From an uncultured Latescibacterota bacterium (GTDB lineage: Bacteria > Latescibacterota > UBA2968 > UBA8231), in assembly GCA_958295495.1 (NCBI GenBank), contig OY282352.1, forward strand, positions 2,728,001 to 2,792,000: a stretch of 64,000 nucleotides of DNA. Reading direction: 5' to 3'. The translations under genes were made by a program, and so were the position numbers. The notes beneath the pieces are model-generated. The model made no database searches. It was not told where the DNA came from and saw nothing but the letters and a program-made list of their open reading frames with translations. Shown piece by piece: positions 25,799 to 34,332 of this stretch (its first letter is position 1; every line of letters starts with the position of its first letter).

Positions 25799-26965
25799 TC
25801 AACGCGGGTTCATTTCGTCGTGGAGTTGGCGCATGATTTGGTGGTGCCCCATGCCCTCGTCCCAGAGCTTTTTGTACCTCGTCTCGTCGATGCCGTCGCG
25901 TTTGAGAAAGCCGCGGATGTCGTAGCGGCCCTCGACTTCCACGGGCAGGCCGCCCTCTTCGACCATGAGTTGTAGGGGATAGCCCTTTTCTTGCAGCGGC
26001 AGGTGGATCACGCGGTTGCGGCGCGCCGATTCGTAGAGGGCCATCATAATTTCCACGGTGTCGCGGGCCGTGGTGCCCGCGTTGCGGTGCTCGGCCTTGT
26101 GGCCTTCGAGACAGGCGATGAGTTCGCGGACTTGGGCGGCGTTGGTGTTGCCCCCAATGGCCTTGGTGCCTTCGGCGAGCGCGAGATCGACTTCCTGCCA
26201 GCCGCCAGAGGAGGCGTTCATAAGCTGGAGCCGGGTCTCGCTCACCCATAAGAGCCCTTCGCTGCCGCGGATTTCAAAGTGGCCGGCACCAGCCCCCTCG
26301 CGCATGAGGTCGGACTGAATGAAAAGCTGGAGATCGCCGGCGAAGTGGACCAAACCCATGCAGGCGTCTTCGATCATGGTATCGCGCTCGTAGCGGTCGG
26401 TGCGGCGCTCGACTGCGCCCATGACCCATTGGGCGCGGGGGTCGCCGAGCACGAAGCGCGAGCCATCAATGGAGTGAGTGCCCCAGTTGGTCAGGCCGTC
26501 GGCGACCTTGTTGGCGACGAAGACCGGCGTGCCAATTGCGCCTTCTTCGACTAGTGCCTTGGCCTTTTCCCACCCCGGGGTAAAGCGGCGCTGATGGCTG
26601 ATGACCAGTTTGGTGCCGTGCGCCTCGCAGGCTTCGACCATGGAGTCGGCCGCAGCCATGCCGATGGCCATGGGCTTTTCGCAGATGACAGCGCGGGCAC
26701 CGCCCTCGGCCGCGGCCATGGTGGGTGCCGGATGCAAAAGGTGCCAAGTGCAGACGCTGACGATGTCGGGCCGGGCCTTTTCCATCATTTCTTCGACCGT
26801 CTCAAAATCCTGAGGAATGCCGTATTCGTTCACGTAGGTTTTGCGAGCCATGGCGACCGGGTCGGCGACGGCGATCACCTCGACCTCGTCCACGAGATTG
26901 TAGCCTTCCATGTGGGCGTTGCCTATGGAGCCACAACCGACAATTGCCGCGGTATAGCGTTTCAT
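25799..26965 (-). CDS. Gfo/Idh/MocA-family oxidoreductase
   Basis: This 388-aa protein has an N-terminal NAD(P)-binding Rossmann fold (VGCGSIGNAH, residues 9-18) and the family motif ICEKPMA with its catalytic Lys. The C-terminal beta-sheet domain forms the sugar or inositol site, and its last ~60 residues include repeated acidic/basic helices. These enzymes act on sugars, inositols or their derivatives; the substrate is not evident. It is a single-gene unit starting at ATG 26965 with GGAGAT upstream, consistent with the window's other sugar-acid catabolic genes. Confidence 0.87.
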   Translation of the reverse strand: MKRYTAAIVGCGSIGNAHMEGYNLVDEVEVIAVADPVAMARKTYVNEYGIPQDFETVEEMMEKARPDIVSVCTWHLLHPAPTMAAAEGGARAVICEKPMAIGMAAADSMVEACEAHGTKLVISHQRRFTPGWEKAKALVEEGAIGTPVFVANKVADGLTNWGTHSIDGSRFVLGDPRAQWVMGAVERRTDRYERDTMIEDACMGLVHFAGDLQLFIQSDLMREGAGAGHFEIRGSEGLLWVSETRLQLMNASSGGWQEVDLALAEGTKAIGGNTNAAQVRELIACLEGHKAEHRNAGTTARDTVEIMMALYESARRNRVIHLPLQEKGYPLQLMVEEGGLPVEVEGRYDIRGFLKRDGIDETRYKKLWDEGMGHHQIMRQLHDEMNPR

Positions 26966-27096
26966 AGAGGATATCTCCTTGGCGAAAACGTGATAGCGGG
27001 TGTGCTATGGGACATAATAAAGAATAGGCATTAGGTTCTCTTCAAGTCTTTAAGGCCGTACAACCTAAGCCTGTAGGCTCGGGATTATCGCCAATT

Positions 27097-27519
27097 ATGG
27101 AAACCCTATACGTTTCGCCCACGCTCTCCATTCCGCTTTCCGAGCTGCGCTTCAAGTTTCGCCGCAGTTCTGGACCTGGGGGACAAAACGTCAACAGGCT
27201 CAATACCGCCGTCGAGCTCCAGTTTGACTTTGTTCACAGTGCGGTGCTCAGCGACGAGCAGCGCCAGCAGATTGCCGAGAAGCTCGCCGCACGGCTGAAC
27301 AGCACAGGTACGCTGTCGATCCAGTCGGAGCGCTTTCGTACGCAGGGGCGCAATCGCGCCGACTGCCTCAACAAGCTGGCTGCCCTGCTCGTCGAGGCAC
27401 TTAAGAAGCCGCCTGAACGCGAAAAAACCAAGCCTAGCCGCGCTGCCCAAGCGCATCGTCTCGACAGCAAGCGGCGTCATTCCGAGAAAAAAAAGAGCCG
27501 CCGAACGCCTTTGGATTGA
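27097..27519 (+). CDS. arfB: Peptidyl-tRNA hydrolase ArfB (ribosome rescue)
   Basis: This 140-aa protein has a release-factor catalytic domain with G28-G29-Q30 in SSGPGGQNVN, and a long Lys/Arg-rich C-terminal tail (residues ~110-140) that in ArfB/YaeJ enters the empty mRNA channel of stalled ribosomes. It lacks the codon-recognition domain of full release factors, which fits ArfB. Length is normal. ATG 27097 is preceded by only weak ribosome-site sequence. Confidence 0.9.
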   Translation: METLYVSPTLSIPLSELRFKFRRSSGPGGQNVNRLNTAVELQFDFVHSAVLSDEQRQQIAEKLAARLNSTGTLSIQSERFRTQGRNRADCLNKLAALLVEALKKPPEREKTKPSRAAQAHRLDSKRRHSEKKKSRRTPLD

Positions 27520-27636
27520 ACGTTTGGCCTTCTTGGTGCGTCAAAAGATAGTATTTACGCATGTTCACTTGGTATTCTATCTTCAACTTTAACGTGAATG
27601 TAAAGGTTGTTATCTCTGAAAATGTTGAGGACTTAA

Positions 27637-28482
27637 ATGAACGCATATAATAAAGAAACAATGTACTCGGCGACCGATCTCTACTGGCGCGACATAAAAA
27701 ATGCCGAGCCGCTCAGTCGCGAGGAAGAAGTCGCCCTCTTCAAGCGCGCCAAAGCAGGCGACGAAGAGGCGCGTCAGGCGCTGGTACAGGCCAATTTGCG
27801 TTTCGTGGTTCGCGTCGCCCGCGAGTACCACGACTGTGGTCTCTCGCTGATTGAGCTGATTTCCGAGGGCAACCTCGGGCTGTTGGAAGCGGTCCAGCGC
27901 TTCGACGAAACGCGCGGCTTTAAGTTCATCACCTATGCGGTGTGGTGGATTCGCCAAGCCATGCTCCGGGCCCTAGCCGAACACGGCAAAATTGCTCGCC
28001 CGCCGCTGAGCCGGGTCAGCGACCGGCAGAAGGTCGAAAAGGAGGCCGATGTCCTCGCCCAGGAGCTGGGGCGTGCTCCGACTGTTGAGGAAATCGCCGC
28101 CTGCGTCGATTTCTCGGCGGAGCGCATTCGCAACGCCTTTGAGATGGGGCAGCCGGATCTGCCCTTAGACGCCCCTGCCTTTGCCGACGGCGAGATGACG
28201 TTTGCGCAGACCTTTGTCTCGGCCGAGCCCAGCTCGCACGAGCGCTTCGTCAACGGGGAAATGCGTGCGGTTGTGGCCGATTGTCTGAAGGTGCTCGACA
28301 CCCGCGAGTCTCAGATCGTCCGCGCTTATTTTGGCCTCGACGACAGCGCGCCCAAGACCTTGGAGGAAATCGGCGAGTCCATGGGCGTCACCCGCGAGCG
28401 CGTGCGGCAGTTGCGGAACAGAGCTTTGGAAAAAATGAAAGACGAGTGCGGCGGGCAGTTGGTCGAGTTTTCGAGCAACTGA
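27637..28482 (+). CDS. rpoD: RNA polymerase sigma-70 factor, primary type without region 1.1
   Basis: This 281-aa sigma factor has region 1.2 (TDLYWRDIKNAEPLSREEEV), region 2 (NLRFVVRVAREY, SEGNLGLLEAVQRFD, KFITYAVWWIRQAM), region 3 and region 4 with the helix-turn-helix TLEEIGESMGVTRERVRQL. The short form lacking region 1.1 is what the housekeeping sigma of Bacteroidota-like phyla looks like, but a group 2 sigma is also possible. The leader upstream is A+T-rich. TTGAGGAC precedes the ATG. Confidence 0.87.
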   Translation: MNAYNKETMYSATDLYWRDIKNAEPLSREEEVALFKRAKAGDEEARQALVQANLRFVVRVAREYHDCGLSLIELISEGNLGLLEAVQRFDETRGFKFITYAVWWIRQAMLRALAEHGKIARPPLSRVSDRQKVEKEADVLAQELGRAPTVEEIAACVDFSAERIRNAFEMGQPDLPLDAPAFADGEMTFAQTFVSAEPSSHERFVNGEMRAVVADCLKVLDTRESQIVRAYFGLDDSAPKTLEEIGESMGVTRERVRQLRNRALEKMKDECGGQLVEFSSN

Positions 28483-28552
28483 GCGGGCGAGAGGCCCATT
28501 GTCGGGGGCTGTGCCGCGTCCTATTATTGAATACCCTTAACGAGAGGACGCT

Positions 28553-28837
28553 ATGGCCGAGCTGCGACAGAAATTATTGGTGCTCTACGCTCATTCTCCC
28601 GATTTGCACAGCCAAACCGTGGCTTGGTCGCTCTACGACGGCACGGGCGAGGAGCGGTCCAGCAGTGGCGATAGCGAGGTGCCGCCCTATGCTTCGGTAG
28701 TGGCGGCCATGCAGGATGGGTGGAGGGTGGTTCAGTTCCCTCAGCAGTACCCGGCCTATCCAGGCATGGAGTACAATACATCCTATTTGAAATACGAGTA
28801 CATCCTCGAAAAGATGGAGGCAATCGATGGTCGATAA
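28553..28837 (+). CDS. Small protein of unknown function paired with PhyH
   Basis: This 94-aa soluble protein has a central GWRVVQFPQQYPAYPGMEY and ends KYEYILEKMEAI. No domain is recognised, though I recall short proteins with the pattern DGWR...PPYPG...FLKYEF from genomes rich in PhyH genes. Its last eleven bases overlap the start of the PhyH gene, so the two are translated together and may act on the same substrate. AGAGGACG precedes the ATG. Confidence 0.6.
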   Translation: MAELRQKLLVLYAHSPDLHSQTVAWSLYDGTGEERSSSGDSEVPPYASVVAAMQDGWRVVQFPQQYPAYPGMEYNTSYLKYEYILEKMEAIDGR

Positions 28838-29639
28838 GCATCACTTGCTCAATACCAAGCAAATGGCTCAGTTCGTGGCCGATGGCTTTTTGCGTTTCGA
28901 TGAACTGGTGCCCGATGAGATCAATCGCGCCGCGTGCGCGGAGATGGAAGCCGGGGTCCCACGAGGCCGCGCCGGCGCGCCGCTCTCCGAGCTATGGACC
29001 GATGCGGCGGTCGGCCAAGTCGTGCGCCTGCCCAGCGTACAGGGGATCATTCACAGCTTGGTCGGCCCCAATCCGCTCTACGACCACCACGCCGTGCATA
29101 CGGTTGATGCTCACCACGAGCACGGGCAGATTTGGCACGCCGACGCGATCATCGACACCCGGCTGCACTTTGACATCCAGCTCTTTTACTTTGCCCACGA
29201 CACGCCGCGGGAGATGGGCGGCACCATGTTCCTTCCCGGCAGTATCTATCGCCGCATCAGCGAGTCGGATATCGCTCGCTATCAAAACTTCCTTGGGCAG
29301 ATGCCAATGGTCTGCAAGGCCGGCACAGTGGCCGTGGCCCACCACGGCATCTGGCACTGTGCCCAGCCCAACCTAACTGGCCGCAAGCGCTATATGTTCA
29401 AGCTGCGGCTCAACCCCACGGTGCGGCAAAAGAAGCTGTGGAATACCGACGATATTGACGATGCGGAGATCCCTGTATTGCTCAATGCCAATCACCGCTG
29501 GTACGGCAATGAGGTGCGCTTAGAGGTCGTCAACCGCATCAAGCTGTGGCGCTTCTTGACCGGCGATGAGAACTACGACGTGTCCTACTGGCTGTCGCGG
29601 TTGGAGAACGCGCCCGAAAATGAGCTGCGAGCGGCGTGA
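28827..29639 (+). CDS. Phytanoyl-CoA dioxygenase (PhyH) family protein
   Basis: This 270-aa Fe(II)/2-oxoglutarate oxygenase has H104-x-D106 in IWHADAIID and a distal His in HHGIWHCAQ (around H177), followed by a basic GRKRYMFKLRL strand that should hold 2-oxoglutarate. Substrate unknown; it does not closely resemble the other PhyH protein in the window. It overlaps the preceding 94-aa gene by 11 bases and is followed by a strong terminator. Confidence 0.85.
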   Translation: MVDKHHLLNTKQMAQFVADGFLRFDELVPDEINRAACAEMEAGVPRGRAGAPLSELWTDAAVGQVVRLPSVQGIIHSLVGPNPLYDHHAVHTVDAHHEHGQIWHADAIIDTRLHFDIQLFYFAHDTPREMGGTMFLPGSIYRRISESDIARYQNFLGQMPMVCKAGTVAVAHHGIWHCAQPNLTGRKRYMFKLRLNPTVRQKKLWNTDDIDDAEIPVLLNANHRWYGNEVRLEVVNRIKLWRFLTGDENYDVSYWLSRLENAPENELRAA

Positions 29640-29658
29640 GCTAAACGCGTCCCCGTGC

Positions 29659-29692
29659 AAAAGCCGACCCAATCGCTGGGTCGGCTTTTTTT
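29659..29692 (+). terminator. Intrinsic terminator
   Basis: An 11-bp perfect stem (AAAGCCGACCC at 29660-29670 with GGGTCGGCTTT at 29678-29688), a 7-base loop and a run of seven T. It ends the PhyH transcript; A residues upstream allow it to work in the opposite direction as well. Confidence 0.88.
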
Positions 29693-29723
29693 ATGGCGTT
29701 GATCATAGCGGCGCGGTGCCGTA

Positions 29724-30479
29724 CTACTCGGAAGGCAAGGGCAGCTTGGCGGGTGCGGGGCTTGTGAAGACCGAGCGCGGCAATTCGTCGAAGACAGCGA
29801 CGTCAGTGTGCTGACGCTCGCCGCGGCCGTCGGAGAGCAAAATTGATCCGTGGCGTTGCCAGTTAGTCCAGGGGCCGGTAAAGCGCGGCTCGGCGTTGGC
29901 GGCGTCGCGGTAGAACGCCCATTGGGTAACCAGCCGCGATTCTTGGTCGATCCAGACCGCGTATTTGTTCTGCGGGGTGACGCCGACGTCGTTGAACGTG
30001 AGTTCCAGTACTTCGGCCGGCCGGCCGTCTTGGGTGGCTTCGAGTCCCCGGTAGCGCAGGGTGACGCCGGTGTCCTTGAGCTTGTAGGGCATGACCAGCC
30101 AGTACGAGTCGTTGATCCAGGCGCGGTAGCCGTGGTCGAGTTTGGCCGCGAGGGTGTCAGGGTCGCTAATTTCTGCACCAGCGGCGAAGGCGCGGCCCTC
30201 TTTGCTGTGGATGTTCATTAGCACCGTCAACTCGCCTTGCTCAAAGCGGATGTCCCCAGTCCACTTGTCCCACACGTGCATGCGGAAACCGAAAAAGTGC
30301 CAAGTGATGTAGCGAGTGGCGTCCCAGTTGGCGCGGCCGCCCATCGCGGCCATGACTTCGTCGGCTAGGGCGATGGCTTGGGGATCGGAATCGGCGGCGT
30401 TGAAGCCGGGGGCCGAGGGGTTGTCGCCGGCGTGGGCCGGGCCGATGAAAAAGGCGAGGAGCAGGAGTAGGCGGGGCAT
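29724..30479 (-). CDS. Secreted protein of unknown function
   Basis: This 251-aa protein has a signal peptide (cleavage near AHAG, residue ~17) and a predominantly beta mature part with many Trp residues (WHFFGFRMHVWDKWTGD, AWINDSYWLVMPYKL, YAVWIDQESRLVTQWAFY). The beta pattern is like periplasmic LolA/DUF6503-type lipid-carrier proteins, but I see no definitive signature, so this is a weak structural guess. It is a single-gene unit. Confidence 0.62.
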   Translation of the reverse strand: MPRLLLLLAFFIGPAHAGDNPSAPGFNAADSDPQAIALADEVMAAMGGRANWDATRYITWHFFGFRMHVWDKWTGDIRFEQGELTVLMNIHSKEGRAFAAGAEISDPDTLAAKLDHGYRAWINDSYWLVMPYKLKDTGVTLRYRGLEATQDGRPAEVLELTFNDVGVTPQNKYAVWIDQESRLVTQWAFYRDAANAEPRFTGPWTNWQRHGSILLSDGRGERQHTDVAVFDELPRSVFTSPAPAKLPLPSE

Positions 30480-30547
30480 GAGGGTTTTTTCCGGCTAAAT
30501 GCGTTTAGAGGGGTCCTTATTTCCATTAGGTGCGCCGCTAGCCAATA

Positions 30548-30573
30548 TAGGGCAACACAAGAGTTGCCCCTAC
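30548..30573 (-). repeat. REP-like palindrome (copy 2)
   Basis: On the minus strand GTAGGGGCAACTCTTGTGTT is followed by GCCC, the same plan as the element at 24594-24624. Stem GGGCAAC (30550-30556) with GTTGCCC (30563-30569). No T run follows, so this copy is not a terminator. It lies in the 149-base gap between two minus-strand genes. Confidence 0.55.
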
Positions 30574-30628
30574 GATGGGCTGGCCAAGGCGGATAGGCCG
30601 ATCCGGTGTTGTATGTCTAGAGAGGGCA

Positions 30629-32452
30629 CTAGAACTTCTCGGGCATTACCGTTGGTAGCAATTTTTCCAACTCGGCCAACGGGGCCTCCAAAGTCTGGAT
30701 GGCCTCGGTCCAGAACTGGGTGTCTTGGAGGTCGCGGCCCAAGGCCCGGCGGGCCACGCCCTCGGCGGTGTCGCTGCCGGTGAGGCGGAGGAATTCCTCG
30801 TAGCGGGGGAGAAAGTCGCCGCCCTCTTGTTTGAACATTGAATACAGGCCGCGGCTGAGTAGGAAGCCGAAGGTGTAAGGGAAGTTGTAGAAGGTCACGC
30901 CAGTGATGTAGAAGTGGAGTTTCGAGGCCCAGAAGTAGGGGTCTTCGCCCCCCTGTGCGAGCGCGTCGCCGAAGACTTCGCGCTGGGTTTCGACCATCAG
31001 CTCTTTGAGGCGGCTGACCGTGAGTTCGCCGTTGGCGCGCTCCTCGTAGAGCTTTTTTTCGAACTGGTAGCGCACTGGGATGTCGAGCAGGAAGATCGCG
31101 CCGTGGCCGATTTCTTGGTTGAGGGCGCTGGCCTTTTGGGCCGAGCTGAAGGAAGGGTCGGCGAGGATGCCCTCGGTGAGGATCATTTCGCCGAAGGTAG
31201 AGGCCGACTCGGCCAGAGTCATCGGGTAGCAGTGGGCGTAGGTGCGCACGTCGCGCATGATGTAGCCGTGGAAGGCGTGGCCGACCTCGTGGGCGAGCGT
31301 GAGCACATCGCCGAGGGTGTCGTTGTAGGTCATATAGACGCGGGACTCGCGGGTCAATAGCGAGCCGGTGCAAAAGGCCCCAGGCCGTTTGCCGGGGCGG
31401 GGCACGTGCTCAATCCATTGGCGTTCGCAGACTCGGCCTAAGAACTCCCCTAGGCGTGGGTAGGCTGCCGCAAAGGAGCGGGCGACGAGGTCTGTGCCCT
31501 CTTCCCAAGAGAGCTGCCCTTGATCGGGCAGCGGCAGCGGTGCGCCCAGATCGTACCAAGCGACGCCCTCAGTGCCCATCAGTTGCGCCTTGAGAGCGAG
31601 GATGCGTCGGGGCAGCTCGATCTGGTCGGCGATAGCCGCAAACATCGCGTCGAGGGTCTTGGGCGAAATCGACGCTTGGAAGAGGGCGACATCGAGAAAG
31701 TGGTCAACGCCGCGGTGCTGGTTGAGGGTCAGCCGCGTCCCCGAGATGGCGTTGAGCGCAGCACAGGCGACGTCCTCTAGGCTCTCCCAGGCCCGGTTGC
31801 CGCCGTCGAAGGCGGCTTGGCGGACCCGGCGGTCGGAGTCTTCCATCAGGGCGCGGCGCTGGGACATAGGGCGGCGCTCGGTGCGACCGTCGGGAAACGC
31901 GATGTCGAATTCGAGCTTGCCGGAAATTGAGTCGTAGAGGCGGCCCCAAGCGTGGAGACCGTCAACGCCAAGGTCGGCAGAGAGCATCTCCTTCTCCGGG
32001 CTCATGGTGCGCTGCGCGTCTTCGCGCTGGCGGCGGAGGAAGTGGATGCAGTCGGCCAAGGCAGGTCGTTGGGCGAACTTGGCAAAAATTTCGTCCGAGG
32101 TGTCTTTGAGCGCACGCAGGAGTTCGACATCGAGCTTTGCGCTCTCGGCCGCTAGCAGGGCAAAGGCGGCCTCCTCGCGGGCGTAGTCTTCATTGCGGGC
32201 GTCGGCCGCGGTGAGGCAGCCGAGGTAGGAGCCCAGATGGGAGAGGCGGTCAATCAGGCCCTCGGTCAGGAGGAATATGGCCTCCCAAGCATCGGCATTG
32301 TCCTCGGCGAGCGGTGCTAGGGAGGCGGCTTGCTGACGTGCCGCCGCAAGCTCTCTTTGCAGGTCATTCTTGAATTGCTGCATGGCCGGGCCGTCAAATT
32401 CGGCGAAGTAGCTAGTCAGGTCCCAGTCCATGGCTGTCGGGGTAGTGGTCAT
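30629..32452 (-). CDS. pepF: M3-family oligoendopeptidase F-type
   Basis: This 607-aa cytoplasmic zinc metallopeptidase degrades short peptides. The zinc site H388-E-V-G-H392 lies in LAHEVGHAFHG, with the downstream glutamate ligand in TLAESASTFGEM. The N-terminal helical domain begins MDWDLTSYFAEFDGP, as in PepF-related M3B enzymes. Length is typical. The start (ATG 32452) follows GGAAAACG. It stands alone. Confidence 0.9.
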   Translation of the reverse strand: MTTTPTAMDWDLTSYFAEFDGPAMQQFKNDLQRELAAARQQAASLAPLAEDNADAWEAIFLLTEGLIDRLSHLGSYLGCLTAADARNEDYAREEAAFALLAAESAKLDVELLRALKDTSDEIFAKFAQRPALADCIHFLRRQREDAQRTMSPEKEMLSADLGVDGLHAWGRLYDSISGKLEFDIAFPDGRTERRPMSQRRALMEDSDRRVRQAAFDGGNRAWESLEDVACAALNAISGTRLTLNQHRGVDHFLDVALFQASISPKTLDAMFAAIADQIELPRRILALKAQLMGTEGVAWYDLGAPLPLPDQGQLSWEEGTDLVARSFAAAYPRLGEFLGRVCERQWIEHVPRPGKRPGAFCTGSLLTRESRVYMTYNDTLGDVLTLAHEVGHAFHGYIMRDVRTYAHCYPMTLAESASTFGEMILTEGILADPSFSSAQKASALNQEIGHGAIFLLDIPVRYQFEKKLYEERANGELTVSRLKELMVETQREVFGDALAQGGEDPYFWASKLHFYITGVTFYNFPYTFGFLLSRGLYSMFKQEGGDFLPRYEEFLRLTGSDTAEGVARRALGRDLQDTQFWTEAIQTLEAPLAELEKLLPTVMPEKF

Positions 32453-32604
32453 GGGGCGTTTTCCTTGCTGTGATGTAAGTGCCGGATAAAAATAACAGTG
32501 CCCTCCGGCACAAAGGCAAATTGGCCACTAGGCGATAGTCGCGGCCCTAAGTGTGCACTATATTGGGCACCTCCGTCCCGTCCGCTTATTTGCAGAGGTC
32601 CACG

Positions 32605-33249
32605 ATGCTCAAGTGCGCAACTTCCCTGTGGTCGGCCGACTTGGCCAATCTCGCGGCTGATATCCGGCGCGTCGCACCCTATTCGGAGCGCTTCCACCTC
32701 GACGTGGCCGATGGCCATTATGCGCCGACTATGCTCTTTTTTCCCGACTTGGTCGCGGCACTGCGGCCGCATACGGACCGACCCTTTGAAATGCACCTGA
32801 TGACGAGCGACCCAGCCGCGTGGATTGACCCTTTTGCCGCGGCGGGTGCCGACGCCATTATCATCTGCTTTGACTCGGCCACCGACCCGGGGGCCGTGCT
32901 GGAGGCGATCAAGGGAAGGGGGCTTCAGGCCGGGGTCTCGCTCTTGCTGGAAGAGGATCTCGACCTACTCAATCCCTATTGGACGCTATTAGATGTGTTG
33001 ACGCTGATGAACACGGCTGCCGGGATCAAGGGTGCCGATATGGACCCGCAGGCACCCGATAGGATTCGCCGGGCTAGGGACGAGATCGACCGGCGCGGCT
33101 TGGCGACAGTAGTGGAGGCCGATGGCGGGATTCGCCGCCACACCGTGCCACAGATCGCACGAGCCGGTGCCGACTATATCGTCCCCGGCTCGCTGATGTT
33201 CGGGGAGGATCCAGCGGCGATGCGGGCGTGGCTGGCCGGGCTTGAATAG
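32605..33249 (+). CDS. Ribulose-phosphate 3-epimerase family protein
   Basis: This 214-aa TIM-barrel protein has RPE-type features: SLWSADLANL at the start, HLDVADGHYAPTM (metal ligands His and Asp), EMHLMTSDP, and VVEADGGIRR followed by GADYIVPGSLMF at the phosphate site. The canonical phosphate loop is altered (MNTAAGIKGADM), so it may epimerise another sugar phosphate such as allulose 6-phosphate. Start ATG 32605 (GAGGTCCACG before it) is preferred to an upstream in-frame ATG at 32551. It converges on the UxuA-like gene. Confidence 0.78.
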   Translation: MLKCATSLWSADLANLAADIRRVAPYSERFHLDVADGHYAPTMLFFPDLVAALRPHTDRPFEMHLMTSDPAAWIDPFAAAGADAIIICFDSATDPGAVLEAIKGRGLQAGVSLLLEEDLDLLNPYWTLLDVLTLMNTAAGIKGADMDPQAPDRIRRARDEIDRRGLATVVEADGGIRRHTVPQIARAGADYIVPGSLMFGEDPAAMRAWLAGLE

Positions 33250-33252
33250 CCA

Positions 33253-34245
33253 TCAGGTCGGACGCGGCCGCTCGTATTCCAGTGCTTGGATAAAGGCTTT
33301 GATATAGCCGAACTGGTAGGCCCAAGCTTGGTTGACGCGGCTTGAGACGCCGGCGGGAGCCTTGTCCTCGTGATGGCCCGGTGCGTGGTCGGGCATCAGC
33401 ATGTAGGGATAGTCGGCTTCGTAGAGAACCTTGGCGATCTCGTACATATTGACATCGCCCTCGTCGGGCCAAGTTTCGCAGAAGTCGTGCAGACCGCCGC
33501 GGATGTTCCTAAAATGCACGTTGAAAATTTTCTTCCGCTCGGCGAAATACCGGACGATTGGCGGCAGCTCTGCGGCTGGATTCTCTAGGCCCTCGGCCGC
33601 TACCCCGCAGCAGAAATTGAAGCCGTGGTACGGGCTGTCCACCAGATCGCTAAAGCGCTTCAGCCCCTCGAAGACGGGCCAATTCCATTTTTCCACTCCG
33701 TTTAGCACCGGCGCGGGCGGGTCGTTGAGGTGACACGCCATCTGGACTTTGCACTCCTCGGCAACGGGCATGATGCGCTCCAGCATATAAGCCGCCCGCT
33801 CAAAGGCCTCTTCGCGGCTGACCTCACCGGCTGCGTAGCGTTTGTCGTTGTCGTATTCAGAGAGCTGGAACGAGCTATAAGTCGTTCCGCCGCGCCCTCG
33901 ACGGGATGCCGTGCGCTGCACCAACCCGCCGGCTCCGTCGGCGCGCAGGATGCAGAAGTTGTAGTTGAGGCCGCGCAGCCCTGCCTTACCGGCGTTTTCA
34001 ATGTATTGGCACAGCGCATCGAGGTCTTGGTCGCGCTCGGGATCTTTGGCTAGACCGATGTTGTCCAGCGGCTTGACGTGGACCATTTCTAGTTCCACGC
34101 CGTAGGCGGCCGCCGCCTCGCGGTGCCGGACGAGGGTATCGACCTCCATGTCCTCGACTGTAGCGTCGAAGTGGGTCACGCCGTGGCGGACTAGGAATTC
34201 CATCTCGGTCTTAGATGTGCCGAAGTACTGAGTCCCTACGTACAT
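33253..34245 (-). CDS. Mannonate dehydratase (UxuA)-like TIM-barrel protein
   Basis: This 330-aa xylose-isomerase-like barrel protein. Motifs NYNFCILRADG, MACHLNDPPAPV, FNFCCGVAAEG, NVHFRNIRGG and LMPDHAPGH fit the UxuA family, which dehydrates D-mannonate to 2-keto-3-deoxygluconate; C and H in these motifs are the usual metal ligands. It is somewhat shorter than E. coli UxuA (394 aa), so it may act on another sugar acid. I use ATG 34245, following GAAAGGAC; a 20-residue longer frame begins at 34305. Confidence 0.75.
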   Translation of the reverse strand: MYVGTQYFGTSKTEMEFLVRHGVTHFDATVEDMEVDTLVRHREAAAAYGVELEMVHVKPLDNIGLAKDPERDQDLDALCQYIENAGKAGLRGLNYNFCILRADGAGGLVQRTASRRGRGGTTYSSFQLSEYDNDKRYAAGEVSREEAFERAAYMLERIMPVAEECKVQMACHLNDPPAPVLNGVEKWNWPVFEGLKRFSDLVDSPYHGFNFCCGVAAEGLENPAAELPPIVRYFAERKKIFNVHFRNIRGGLHDFCETWPDEGDVNMYEIAKVLYEADYPYMLMPDHAPGHHEDKAPAGVSSRVNQAWAYQFGYIKAFIQALEYERPRPT

Positions 34246-34332
34246 GGGGTCTGTCCTTTCTGACGCGCTCGCCCTCTGGCGGCAGGAGAACATCGCGCTG
34301 GCCAAATGGTGGGAGAAATCGTCTATGCAACT

